A stretch of DNA of 64,000 bases from Rhynchosporium graminicola. Lineage: Eukaryota > Ascomycota > Leotiomycetes > Helotiales > Ploettnerulaceae. Shown in pieces: positions 26,744 to 37,929 of this stretch (its first letter is position 1; each line of letters starts with the position of its first letter). The translations under genes were made by a program, and so were the position numbers. Below the pieces are notes generated by a model. It did not search any database. It was not told the DNA's origin and saw only the letters and a list, made by a program, of their open reading frames with translations. Location of the stretch: contig FJUW01000065.1 of assembly GCA_900074885.1 (NCBI GenBank), positions 1 to 64,000 on the forward strand. The letters run 5' to 3'.

Positions 26744-26945
26744 TATAACGATATAAGACTTAAGATAGTATATAAGTAAGAATAAATAAGTAAGGAGGCT
26801 AAGAGCGATCTTATATAGTCTAGTACAAAGGAAATAGAAAGATATAGAGCTCTGAAGGAGTCTGCACCTTCTATATATATAAGGAGGGTATACCTAAGGC
26901 ACCGATACTGGCCCGTATCTGCCAGGTATACCATGCGCCGTCACA
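26744..26945 (-). repeat. 5' LTR of the gag-only element
   Basis: It is 202 bases long and matches 24,759-24,960 with mostly transition differences. It ends CGCCGTCACA. Confidence 0.9.
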
Positions 26946-28830
26946 CTATTTATATTAACTATAGTTAAGTATATAAATTACTTACTTCTTATTAGAGAGT
27001 TAAAGTCGAGATTAGAGAGGTTATACTTATATAGACCTAAGAAGGAGTTTTTACCTAAGCCTTATTATTTCCCTTCTATATTAGTTCAGATATAGAAAGT
27101 ATGTCTTCTATTACCTCCTTGGTCGCTCTTTCCTTTTCTAGAAATCCGTCGATTAATTATATCATAAGCGGGTTCAAGTAATTTAGTATAATATAGCCGA
27201 GTTATCTATAACTATAGTACCTAAGAGAATCTCTAGTCGAGGTAGTAAGGCGTTTTAGTAAGTATAGTATAGAGAGAGTACTAGCTTATATTAAAGTAGA
27301 GGTATATATATATATATAGTATAAGAGTAGTTTATCGAGAGGCTAAGCTTAGAGACTAGTAGGGAGTAGAGCTAGAAGAGGTCGTAGTAGTAATAGTAAG
27401 CTTATAGTATTATACTTAAGTAGTAGCTTTCTCTAGATAAGTACGCTCTAAGTTATAGTAATATTTAGTATTAAAAGAAAATAATAATCTAATTATAAAA
27501 GCATAATCCTTATTTCATATTAGTTTAATAATAAGAATTAAAGTATATAAGAATAATATAATCTTATCCTATATATAAAAGAATTATTTCTTCTTTTCAA
27601 CCTTTCCTTAGATAATAGCGCTTTAGAATCGATTACGAAACTTAGCGAAAGTCTCGTAGGTATAGCTAAGTTATTATATTTCTAAGTAATAGAAAGCTTT
27701 ATAGTAATTATCTTCTTCTAGACTAATAAGAAAGTTCTCCTCTAATAAGGAGATCATTTTATTACTAGTCTTAAACTTATTAGTAAAGTACTAAAGAGTA
27801 AGATACTCCTTAGCTAGTCTAATAACTAGTCCCTATACGAGAACGCGCCGGGAGAGGTCTATAGGGTAGTAGTTAGCGTTTATAGCTAGTCGGTCTCGTA
27901 TCGATACTTTCTACTAAAGAAAAGTAAGATCTAATCTATTATCTAAAGGTAGGATCTTCTTAATAAGATAAGAATTCTTAAGGTATAACTCTACTGATTC
28001 GGCGCCAGGAGAGAGCGATAGTTTATTAAGAGTAATATCCTCTCTCTTAGTAGTATATATTAGAATAGAGTTTTCTAAGTTATTAAACTCTAGGGTAGTA
28101 CTCTAGTTCTCCGGAGTACGTAGAGATTGAAGTACTAGCTCTAGTTAAAAAGTCGAAGATAAATGAGGAATATCTAAGAGGAATTTATCTTATATAGAGA
28201 TTAGTCTATCTATAGTATCGTCTAGAGAGTTATTCTTTACCTCTTATTCCGCTAGTTTCCTATAAGATAGAATAAAGCAGATTCGACTTATTTATAGAAG
28301 TAGTAGGAATACTAAGTGATTATACTCCTAGTAAGTTTCGCTTTTATTTTCCTTTCTCTCTTAGTTAGTACTCTCTTAATAAGATATTAATATTCTCTAG
28401 TATAGGAGATATTTATAATAAGGAAGAGTATAATAGATTAAGTTCGGAAGTAGAGCAGAGAGGATCGAGTCAAGTTCCTCTAGAACCGGAAAGTTCTTGA
28501 GGTTTTTAGTTTAGAGCTATAATAATAGCTTAAAAAGGAGTATATTAAGGCTATTTCAGCGGCGATATATAGGAGTTAAAGTTTCGAGGTATTATTATAC
28601 TTTCTTTAAAATCTATCTATAATTCCTTTATACTAAGAGAGTTATTAAAGGAGCGTTAGCGAAGACCTTCTCTATTATACTATTTATAATAAGCTAAATT
28701 AAACTCTGATTTATAGCTATCTAAGAGATCTCTAGAATCTTAGCTATATATAAGTAGTTATCGAATAACTAACTCTATAAGTAAGATATTATATTAAGCT
28801 ATCTCTAGCTATCTTAATCTTCTTATTTAA

Positions 28831-29099
28831 TATAATAATATAAGACTTAAGGTAATATATAAGTAAGCATAAAATAAGTAGGGAAGCTAAGAGCGATCTT
28901 ATATAGTCTACTACTAAGGAAATAAGAAGATAAGGAAGAAAGAAGAAGAGAAATAGAGTATAAGGTATCTTATATATATATACCGGTACTAGTCTGATAC
29001 TATACCGAGTTAGCTACCAGTTGTACCGGGATACCTATGAACTTGGGCCCCGGTACATATCCTTCTTCTCATATGACCTTCAGGTAAGCTGTCGTCATA
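28831..29099 (-). repeat. 5' LTR of the old family-A gypsy element
   Basis: It is 269 bases long. Its reverse complement matches 10,566-10,833 and 42,347-42,615. It marks the right border of the transposon nest. Confidence 0.88.
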
Positions 29100-30825
29100 A
29101 TTATTCGATAATTATATAGAGAATATTAATTCTTATATAAGTAGTATTATTAGTAAAGGGTAGTTGTATTATAGTTTAGTATCATTGAATATATATTTAG
29201 CTTTATATAAGCTATCATTTAGTAGATATGTAGAGCTAAAGATAGAGAAGCTATAATTAGCTAATTACTAAGTGATTTATATCCTTCTAGAAGAGTAATA
29301 AGCATCTTCTAGGCCAAATCTAATAATATCTTCTTTTCTGTAATAATAGCTCTATATGCTCTATATCTAAATACAGCTTATGTTAGATATATTTGTATAA
29401 AGGAGATTTCGAAGTTTATTCCTTCGACAGATCTTATGCCCTGTAATTTCTTAGACAAGGAAACATTTCTTCCGTGGATTAGGAACTTTTACATGACTAT
29501 TTCATACTCTTCTTATGATACATAATTTTATCGATGTATAGACTCTACATAGGCTACTCAGGCCTTTTGAATTTCTCCTAGAAGATGTGATATCTGCCGT
29601 TCGTTTCTAAACCCTCCTCATCACAAGGATAAACACTTCAAATGCTCGGAGTCAGGCGGGTGAACGGCCTCCGTTATTCAGGACATGTTTTTCGGTTGCG
29701 TCGTCTTGTGCCGTTCTTCGTCTTGCTGCGAAATTACCGGAATTTGGTAGCTCGGATTCTTGAAAGTTAAAGGACCACAGGTTGTCCAACTCGCCCAGAG
29801 GTCGATCAAATTCTCACGAATGTGTTCCTGTCACACCACCGTCGATACCGTCTGGATAAATAAATTCTTGACCCTATCCGCACTGTCAAAGACGCCGATA
29901 ACCCCCCTATACTTTATATAAAAGGTCGGTCTGGATCGTGAGCACAGTACCGTGTTCGTGATTTGTATCACCCTCCTGTACCTGCTATGAATATTTGAAG
30001 ATGTCTTCACAATCGTGCCGGACACGATGCCATAGGTGAAAATACCACTTTCTAGTATGGAAGCGAGGAGCTAGCCGCTAAGTATTTTTGGCCAGATGCA
30101 TGTGCGAAGACGATGCGGAAGCCATGCTGAGTGCGTTCAGCCATGTACCGCTGGACAATCAAAGAACCACTTATGTGCTCAAACTAGGGCCATTTCAGCT
30201 TGCACAGTTATACACGTAGTGTCCCCTTTGGATTCAAGTAACTTGATCACGGCATCTTGCTGCTGCTATTTGATTGGGTTTGGAAAATGCAGGAACCCAG
30301 AGGACGAGAAAAGCGTACCGATCTGCATCGGTACATCGCAGTCACTGATGAATTTACCAATCGGCATCGTCATACAGCAGCGAAGATCAGTACCAGGCTT
30401 GCACGTTCGTGCATCCCGATTACAAGTAGTGTAATGATATTGATAGTCTGGAAGTGCAAGCGAGAACCAGGAATGGTAGGAAGCATCACACAGGCGTGAC
30501 ACTGTACGTGGTTGAGAACCGTGAGATCACGCCTGTTCCACCTCACTGAGCTCTCCGCAGAGCAGATCAATATTGCTGTCGTGCTTGTAAGTTATATTGC
30601 CAAACACTAGAACGTCGTCGATCCTCAATTAAATCGAACCAACGTAGCACATATGCGAGAATCAGGAGATTCGGAGACGAGTGCATGCCTCGACTTTCAT
30701 GAAGACTCAATGCATATAGTGAGCTACTCCTGCCAGGCTTCCAGCCTTTCTTCCTCTTCAAGTCTTGACACCCAATACAATATCCGATTTCTATCGATTA
30801 GATCTACACCAACGGCATAGCAACC
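29100..30825. other. Spacer between the transposon nest and the first gene
   Basis: Up to about 29,440 the sequence stays AT-rich with no element boundary I can define. From there it has normal composition. Several short overlapping frames exist on both strands between 29,830 and 30,760, but none has a recognisable protein or a convincing splice pattern. I see no RNA gene. Confidence 0.5.
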
Positions 30826-31643
30826 ATGCATACTACTCTCCCCCTCCTCGCAGCTCTGGGTCTCATGACTCCAAGTCTCAGCGCTCCAACAAGCCACACC
30901 ATCGAAATCATCATCACCACGGACTCGTCGGTCCCAGTCCATCATACTCTCTATGCCGGACCCCATGTTTCGAAGCAAGCAGAGCATGCCGATATGGAGG
31001 AGCAGTGCTTGGAAATGCATTTTCCGCACCCGATTGATTGTGAGGAGGAAATTAGCAAGGGCTGGGTACGTTGTACTTTGTCTTGTTGATGGACGGGGCT
31101 TGTATGAATACTGATGTGCGTTGGTGATGGTAGTACTTCGCCCATGGACAGTGCTGTGAGGGTACAGATGAGCAGGAGTTTATGCTTCCGAAGCACAACA
31201 CGGGCACCATCATCAAGGTTGATATGCCTACCGGATTCAGCGCTGAGAGCAAGACTGGGGCAAACATGCCTACCGGATTCAACGTCAACAGCAAGATTGA
31301 GGACGAGATGCCTACTGGGTTCAACATCAACCTTAAGATTGAGAACGATATGCCAACCGGGTTTGGTATGAACGGCAAGAAAGGATCTCAATCCGTTGTC
31401 CCTGTTCACATGCCGAATGGTTTCAACGTGTTGAGCGATGAGAAGGAGCCTGCTAGTCAGGGAGACATGCCGACTGGATTTGGCTCAAAGCTATCCGAAC
31501 ATACCCAGACCATTGTGGAGGGTGAGATGCCTACTGGCTTCGGGATCAAATCACAAACAGTCCATGAGGAGATGCCAACGGGGTTCGAGTCAAAGGGCCG
31601 TGTTGTATCCGATGTCAATGTGATCCACACCGAGATGCTGTGA
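30826..31643 (+). CDS. Small secreted protein with eight MPTGF-type repeats
   Basis: The model has two exons, 30,826-31,065 and 31,134-31,643, with a 68-nt phase-0 GTACGT...TAG intron; both frames join cleanly and give 249 residues. Residues 1-20 are a typical secretory signal ending near SLSA-PTS. A short middle part has four Cys (residues about 60-88). From residue 111 the chain carries MPTGF at 111, 125, 139, 153, 192, 212 and 227, and MPNGF at 173, first every 14 residues and then every 15-20. Each repeat is usually preceded by Asp, Asn, His or Glu. No KR dibasic (KEX2) sites lie between repeats. I do not recognise the family. A secreted repeat effector, cell-surface peptide or peptide precursor are possible; the function is unknown. 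The ATG has a good CAACC context. Confidence 0.75.
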
Positions 31644-32620
31644 GTTGATGGATGCTTTGCACAAGTTCGTGACTCTTGAGCTTACCCTTTGATGGAAGTT
31701 GAAAAGCCGAGTCTCTTCAACGAACAGTTAGGATAGGACTGCAGGGATACTGATTTCCAATGAGGGCAAACGTCACTGGACAGGCGGAACGAGATTGTGG
31801 TATGGAAATCGTGCTGTAGGTGCAGCGAAATAGGAGCTATATTCTTCGTAATACCCATCTACTCTCCGTTTGATTCCCCGTGAATGTGTTTTTTTTTGGC
31901 TCAAGAAGCTCCGTTCGTTGGCTTTGCTCTCGTCCCCATCTACCTACCTAGGTGTGCTCCGCTGCCACCCGACACATACAATCACCACTCGACTCGTGAT
32001 TTCCCGCCCTCACGACTCTAAAGTCTGTTGGTCAGTCAGCATATGACAACTCAGAGAAGATGAGAGATTGAAGCTTTGGGCCAACGCCTCTTGAGTTCAG
32101 GTTAACGAGATTATAGTTGTATCTCATTTGCAGTGATGCATCGAGAGTTATGAAATGGATTTTGTTTCTCATCATGTAGAGGGGAGGGTAGATGGATGGA
32201 AGGTGTGAACGAGAAAAGAATTGCGAATCTACGCACCTCTTGCTGGTCGAGGCAGGCAGGTAGGTAGGTCTGTAATCATCGACTCGGATCGTAGCTACCT
32301 AGAGACCAAGATATGATGAGTTAACAAGTCGAAGGATGACTGTTGTGTAGCAATGGTCGGAGTCATAATTCTTTCAGCTGGAAGTCAAGACAGGAGGTTA
32401 AGCTGCGTTGAGATTACTTGTGAGGTTGTCGGAAAAAACGCGTGTGTGCGGAAAAGGGCGAGGCGGAGACAGAGAGGGAGAGAGAGTTGGAAGAGATGGA
32501 AAAATTCACAGCACACGTCACGTTTTCAACCAGCGCCCGCATTCCCGCACTCCCGCACCAAGTTCCAAGTTGAGCCCACTTCCCCCGATCACGACGGCAG
32601 CCCCGTGACCCTTCTGGCTC

Positions 32621-32704
32621 ATCTCATCTCATCTCATCTCATCTCGTCACGTTCACGTCGTCACGTCTCATCTCCATCTCCATCTCCATCTCCATCTCCA
32701 TCTC
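32621..32704. repeat. ATCTC and CATCTC microsatellites
   Basis: Five ATCTC units run at 32,621-32,645. After a short GTCAC-rich break come six CATCTC units at 32,669-32,704. Confidence 0.95.
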
Positions 32705-33110
32705 ACTTCAGTTCTTGCTTGTCCTTGTAGTCAGTCTTTCTACTATATCAGTACCAATCACGTGCTCCGAAAGATCCATGGGATTTCTTATTGATCGGTC
32801 GCCTCTTTCATGAATTAATTCATTCATGAACCCTCCCTTTCTCTCTCTCTCTCGTACTCACTCATACATACGACGAGTTAGGAGCGCTCATTTCCATGAA
32901 GAAGACATATGAAGTTCATAATGAATCAATCATCTTGCTTGAGGTTTTCACACTTGTCTCACTTTCTCCCTCCAAGTACCGTCCGTCCGTACCTGGAAGG
33001 GTTACGGAAGAACTCGTACTCCATAGTTCGCCCTCGCCCTTACCTTTTGCTGAATCGACGATTCCTTTTGTTGATAAACGTCCTCTTCCGTACATGTACC
33101 GAAGTCAATA

Positions 33111-33157
33111 AAGTCAAAGTCAAAGTAGTCAAAGTCAAAGTGAAAGTCTGAAAGTCA
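33111..33157. repeat. AGTCAA/AGTCAAAG tandem repeat
   Basis: Imperfect copies of AAGTC and AAAGTCA run for about 45 bases. Confidence 0.85.
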
Positions 33158-33196
33158 CTCACTCTCTCATTCCCCACCCACCGATGCAAAGTCAAA

Positions 33197-33224
33197 GCCA
33201 GCCAGCCAGCCAGCCAGCCAGCCA
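33197..33224. repeat. GCCA microsatellite
   Basis: Seven perfect GCCA units. Confidence 0.95.
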
Positions 33225-33430
33225 ATAGGCGGGGGTGTGTGGGTAATCCAAATTGAATTAAATTTAGCTTCCCTCCTCCGCTATGCTACTTGTATGTATG
33301 TATGCTATGTATACTATGCTATGCACGCAGCCCCAATTCTTTTTCACTTCACTTCAGTACTCGTCCGTCGTACCTGCGAGGTATCTACACATTGGCATGA
33401 AGCAACTCACTCAACTAATCGAATTCCACG

Positions 33431-33470
33431 ACAACTACAGACAGCTACAGACAACTACAGACAACTACAA
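33431..33470. repeat. ACAACTACAG decamer repeat
   Basis: Four tandem decamers, one with a single substitution (ACAGCTACAG). Confidence 0.95.
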
Positions 33471-33690
33471 CTCCCCAGGTAGGTCAACATAATATTGCAC
33501 AACTAATGCTTGATGGAGCCTGCCCGGCCTGCCCCTGAAGCTCGAGTCGAACAAAACCTGGATCCTGAGCCCTGGGTGGAGCTTCCCCGCGCGCAGCTGG
33601 AAGGCCGGATCAGAGACACAAATACAGACAGCGACAGGGACAGGCACAGGGACAGGCATGAGCAAGCAGCCCTGTGGGGGTACATATAGA

Positions 33691-33722
33691 TAGGTAGGTA
33701 GGTAGGTAGGTAGGTAGGTAGG
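33691..33722. repeat. TAGG microsatellite
   Basis: Eight TAGG units, about 260 bases upstream of the CFEM start codon. Confidence 0.95.
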
Positions 33723-33978
33723 CACGGAGTAATTGAAGTTCTATAGGTAGTAATGGTGTGCGAGCTTACCTGGGAAAGCTAAAGGAGATTGAGCTGGACC
33801 GCCGTTCCTTCTTAAGCAATAAGAACACCTCCAGTCAGGCCCATACCAACATCTGTACGACTGGAACAATCTCGAAAGGCACCTTTTTCCCACCGAGCAA
33901 CTACCGACAGCAACTGCTACACCTCAGAAAGTCCAATCGAAAATCAACCCGCAAGTCCTCACGATAATCAATCCGAAA

Positions 33979-34730
33979 ATGAAGTCGGCAATCCTCCTCT
34001 CTGCAGTCCTCGGACTCGCAACTGCTCAAAACTTCGCCGGACAACCACCCTGCGCAGTAAGTTCCCTTCATTCATTCCATTTCATATACTCCGTCAAAAC
34101 AAATCATGCCCCAGCCGGACCTTGTCTACCAGACCAATCCTCTTTTCTCTCCCTCCCTCCCTTACGATAACAAATTCAATAAACACCACTAACCTACCTA
34201 CTCACCAGGTCCCCTGTCTCAAAACCGCTATTGAAAAAGCAGGCTGCGCTCTCAGCGACGAAGGCTGCCAATGCGGATCAGGAAAAGCTGCCATCGCAGC
34301 CGCCGTCGGAGGCTGTCTCGTTGCAGCCTGCAAGATTGACGAGCTCCTCGTCGCGCAGAAAGCCGGCAATGACGCGTGCCTGGCATACTCTGCCACGGGT
34401 CCAACGCCAAACAATGGCACAGCAGCATCCAATACCACTGCCACATCCACTACCGCGACGAGCTACGCTGCGACTACAGGAACACACGGTGGAAGCCACG
34501 GTGGAAGTGCGAACTTGACGGATAGCACCAATACTACGGGGCATGCATCCCCAGCATCCCCAAGCCCGGCTACGACGAGTCCTCCATCTAGAACTGCGAG
34601 CACTTCTGCATCTGGCAGGACACCAAGTGCAGGAGCAGCAACTTCGACTGCTGGAGCTGTCCAGGGTGTTGCTGGTGTAGGCATGGGAGGTTTTGCGGGT
34701 TTGTTGTTGGGTCTTCTGGCTGCTCTGTGA
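33979..34730 (+). CDS. CFEM-domain protein, probably GPI-anchored
   Basis: The two exons are 33,979-34,056 and 34,209-34,730, with a 152-nt GTAAGT...CAG phase-0 intron, giving 199 residues. Residues 1-16 form a signal peptide (cleavage after ATA-Q expected). Eight Cys follow in CFEM spacing within residues 25-85: PPC-x3-C, then C, CQC, C, C, C. The intron falls between the first and second Cys, inside the CFEM domain. Residues about 95-175 are Thr/Ser/Gly/Pro-rich with several Asn-x-Ser/Thr sites, fitting a glycosylated stalk. The last 20 residues are hydrophobic (GGFAGLLLGLLAAL), fitting a GPI-attachment signal. CFEM proteins of fungi bind haem, take part in cell-wall structure or act in host interaction; which applies here cannot be told. 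Confidence 0.9.
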
Positions 34731-34975
34731 GGAGAGATAAAGAGAGGGAGAGATGTATTATACTGGGTTTAAGTTTGGGGGTGTGGACATAATGCAGACT
34801 ACAGGAGCTTGGGGAAGCTATTATTTCAATAATCCGGAGAGCATGCTGGGGAGTTTTACTTGACTTTGGGTTGTACTATTTATTGAATATCATTGTACTG
34901 TAGGGTGTAGAACCGTGTCATTCATGAGCTTGTAGCCCTCTCCAGATTCTCTATGCCATACATGCCTCAACGTTC

Positions 34976-35690
34976 TTACCGTGGCAAATGCAGAGGCGTA
35001 TAGAGATTCTTCCCCATCGTGTCTCCTGCCGTTCCAATCTCTCCTAACCACGAGTGGCATGTCTCTTCACTCATCCCAATCCAAAGGAACAACGCAACAA
35101 AACTTACTCGGGCCCCTCGGCGCCCAAAACTCTCCACTCTTCTCCATCCCCAGACTCTCAACCCGGACCACCAAGCTCCCCGCCGCAACATCAGGTTTAA
35201 CAGCACCCTCTCATCCTAATACCTATCACAGCCCATACCAGCCATTATCTCCGTCCTCATGAACCCAGGATGCATAATTCCTATCACAGCACCATGCTCT
35301 TTCAGATTCAGACTGAACAGCTTCCCAACCATGATTAGAGTGGCCTGCGAGGCGTCGTGTGCGTGATACCCGCCTCCTTCCTTTGGGCGTCGAAGGGTGA
35401 TGGAACCAGCTTCTGAGGAGATGAGGAGGATTTTTGACTCCGTGGGGAGGAGAGAGAAGAGGTGGAGGGAGTGGATTGAGGATGTTGCTGAGAGGTATAA
35501 GTCCCGGAATAGTTCCAAGACCATAGAATAGAGGATACTAATTAGCCTCCCTACTCCCCGGACCATCGAACACGCCAGGAAGCGACTGAAATGTATAGCC
35601 TCGATGATGTTCCCTGAGCTCGGGAAATCGAATGGATACTCAGAAGGAGACCGAATGCAATAGAAGAAACGAAGCTTTAACAGAAGCATG
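34976..35690 (-). pseudogene. Broken short-chain dehydrogenase/reductase
   Basis: The minus strand reads as an SDR of the C-factor-like fungal group: KILLISSEAGSI, then GKLFSLNLKEHGAV, then HPGFMRTE, and after a shift KPDVAAGSLVVRVESLG and FWAPRGP. A GTAAGT donor follows, and a last exon carries EIGTAG...LHLPR and a stop at 34,976-34,978. Decay is clear: a TGG codon has become TAG after CDRY, a single-base loss shifts the frame just after it, and the catalytic Tyr-x3-Lys region reads HDASQ, so both residues are gone. The NAD-binding N-terminal part is not readable beyond about 35,600. It lies tail to tail with the CFEM gene. Confidence 0.75.
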
Positions 35691-37929
35691 GGCGACGAAA
35701 CATGTATCTTTCTTTAAGGAGCTAGTAGAGTCTATAAAGAGGAGGGTAAAAGCTTATATTGCAGCAGATAGCTGGCATACGAAGGAAGTACTAAAGGTAC
35801 TCAGGAATCTTCCAGAGTAGATTAATCAAAGAGGAGCTTTCATAGTCATTCTGTACTATTCGGAATTATAGTGCGATCTCTAATTATTGATTAATCAATA
35901 AGTGATTACTTCTGGTGTTGCTAAATATCTTAGATTTGGTGGCCCCGGCTCAAACTTGAGATATAGTACTGCACATTAGAGAATAGACAGGATAACGAGG
36001 GAATGGGCAAGGGAATGTAGAGATAGGTATAGTGGTACATACGGAGGATAACGTACTGTATGTCTTAATGAAGTGACTTCAATAGCTCAGTCTGGGCCGT
36101 TAGTGAAATCTTCTGTCACGAAATAGATAGCGTACTGTTATGATCTGCGAGTACAATCGGCATTACTTTTGTTCTCCTCTCCCTATTACTATCCCCTCAC
36201 CCTTTACCCTATAAAATTCAATCCCCTCTTCCTACCTTCTTACCATTTCATCCTCACTGAACATATCCAAAAACTCACCACGATATCAACCCTCTTGCCC
36301 CTCCATCGTGATCTTCAGAATAGTCCCTGTCCCCTATCCCCCGGTTCGATCCTGTCTGGTGTTCATCTCTCGTGCCTGTACGATTCTGCTTGGAGGGAGG
36401 AGACGACTGTTTTTTATTATTCAAATGCCATTCGTAGCTTGGGTCGTCACTTGGAGATGGGGATCGGGAGCGGCGCCGGCGTTCAGTTGAGCCACCCCCT
36501 TCTTTGCATGAGCTACCGTGATGATGTAGCGGCAGGAAAGCTGTATTTCCGCATGAATAGACTCACTTTTCGATCTTCTTGATGCATGCCGGCCATCGTA
36601 TTGGCTCCCATCGTTTCTGCTATCTCTTCCTGTGCCTTCAATTTGTCAATGATCCTGAGGATGTCAGTCGAAGATCAAGTAGCGAGCAATAGAGCTGTAC
36701 CCTTGACCCTGCCTGAGATCGAGACATTCTCTACGACGGGTCTGGGAAGTAGGAGAGAGGATAGGATCATGTTATGCGCTATCTCATTTTGATTCTCATG
36801 CAGTGATCGCAGTCTGGGGTAGAAGAAACGGATATGCTCGGGCCATCACCGTTGCTGAAGCAGAGTGGCAGTACTTTGTAATTGCTGATGTTGATATACG
36901 GTGTCGCATTATCAAAGAGAGTAGGGTCAGCAGATCGCAACTTTGACGCCAGACTCCTGAAGGTACCTATATGTATGAAACCGCTAGCAATTTGAGCTTA
37001 ATTCCCGAGCGCGCGTTGATAGTGCGGATGGTGAACTTGTCGCAGTGCTCCCTGGTCATGAGTTCATGATCTGTGCGGTGACCAGAATCCAATTATTGCC
37101 AATATCAGCTTCAGGAACGAATTTAAATCGATAACACCGCGGAGAATGGATTTAAGATTACTTTCTATTTCTTCGCGCGGGATTGTCTTGCACCTGGGTC
37201 ATGAGTTTCCGGATTAGATGGTTGAAAAATCAACCGGTTTGTTTTCAATCGACAAAACAAGCGAGATCAACGAGAACAATATAATAGGAGGTTCAGTTTG
37301 GGATAACCTGCGCATGGCAGTCCCCTATTACTGGTATAGCTAAAGATATAACCATCGGAATTTAAAATATGAGTATATAGAGCAGTTCTATAATAGTTTT
37401 ATCTCTGGTTACAGGTTATTAATCAAAAGACTAGTTGCATAACAGAAAAGGCTAGAGACCGGCGAGTATCAATCATTCCAAGTCGTTAAGTCCATCGAAT
37501 CTCCTAAGTTAATCTACAAATAATTCATACCCCATTGATGACTGATGCCGACTTTCCAGGAGGAAGGTCCGGCACCTCCTTGTTCAATGTATCGGAGTTT
37601 AGGTCATAGATGATTAACAAAGTAGAATTGAGCCAAGGATAAAACATTCAAGGGACCTTTTTCCACTGATATTTATGTGTGCTTTGATAGCTGTGTTACT
37701 TTCGAGTCGATCCTAATCTTCACACGGGACTCAGCAGATTGGCCCTATGACGTGCCCAGAAAGTTTGCAAACCGCATCGTGACAGCCTCCTGTTTTTTTT
37801 TATAAACCCATAAGCAAGCTCAAATTGTCACTTTGGAAATGGCATCAGGCTAAAGTGCTGGATCGAAGTTTTGTTCGAGATGCATGTTAAGCGCAAAGAA
37901 GGAAGAATCCCAGGAAGCGCAGAATTATA
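35691..37929. other. Gene-poor spacer
   Basis: No convincing gene. A 62-codon frame ending at 35,820 and frames at 36,169-36,582 and 36,586-36,792 have no recognisable similarity. The minus strand around 36,580-36,660 reads IIDKLKAQEEIAETMGANTM, which looks protein-like and could be a fragment of a dead gene. Confidence 0.45.

Larger units (their letters stand above)
24759..26945 (-). mobile_element. Gag-only (non-autonomous) LTR retrotransposon, family B, TSD CTATT
   Basis: The element is 2,187 bases long, bounded by two 202-base LTRs and flanked by CTATT (24,754-24,758 and 26,946-26,950). The 1.78 kb interior, read on the minus strand, encodes only Gag-like sequence: a coiled-coil region, a capsid-like segment around 25,330-25,480, and a CCHC knuckle near 25,100-25,160 whose Cys codons have become Tyr (YYYYKKHGHYKGDYP). 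No protease, RT, RNase H or integrase sequence is present. A polypurine tract lies at 24,962-24,970. The LTR 3' half and the leader resemble family A, so family A is a plausible helper. It is inserted in the gag/protease region of the older family-A copy. Confidence 0.85.
7768..29099 (-). mobile_element. Old family-A Ty3/gypsy element, split by two later insertions
   Basis: Three segments, 7,768-8,882, 23,766-24,758 and 26,946-29,099, are colinear with the complete plus-strand family-A copy at 10,566-18,418 when read on the minus strand. Its 5' LTR is at 28,831-29,099. Gag lies at about 26,950-28,700, protease around 24,650-24,750 and next to 26,950, and reverse transcriptase at 7,900-8,880; a short open piece of RT remains at 8,548-8,769. 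The element is truncated on its 3' side at about 7,768, within RNase H, so integrase and the 3' LTR are missing. Heavy RIP-type decay makes it non-functional. It must be the oldest layer of the nest. Confidence 0.85.
31644..33978. other. Long spacer rich in short tandem repeats
   Basis: I find no gene in this 2.3 kb. It contains at least eight simple-repeat tracts in its right half, listed separately, and would include the promoter of the CFEM gene. Overlapping short frames at 32,353-33,150 only translate the simple repeats. Confidence 0.6.

Noticed and set aside
1..29100. Possible CRISPR-like or satellite array because of many repeated short words (CTAG, TATA)
   Set aside because: The short-word bias follows from RIP-type mutation; no regularly spaced identical repeats exist outside the LTRs.
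29831..30570. A group of overlapping frames on both strands
   Set aside because: No frame stands out, none has a recognisable domain, and no intron model joins them into a longer protein.
30951..31409. Minus-strand frames of 108 and 152 codons opposite the MPTGF gene, with repeated NPVGI-like motifs
   Set aside because: They are the mirror image of the repeat array. The plus strand has the signal peptide, a phase-consistent intron and the more regular protein repeats.
32353..33225. Several short frames rich in SPSPS, SQPASQ or KVKV runs
   Set aside because: They only translate microsatellites and show no splice pattern or protein similarity.
36169..36792. A 137-codon plus-strand frame and the 68-codon frame after it
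   Set aside because: No recognisable family, odd composition and no supporting splice sites; noted only as part of the gene-poor spacer.
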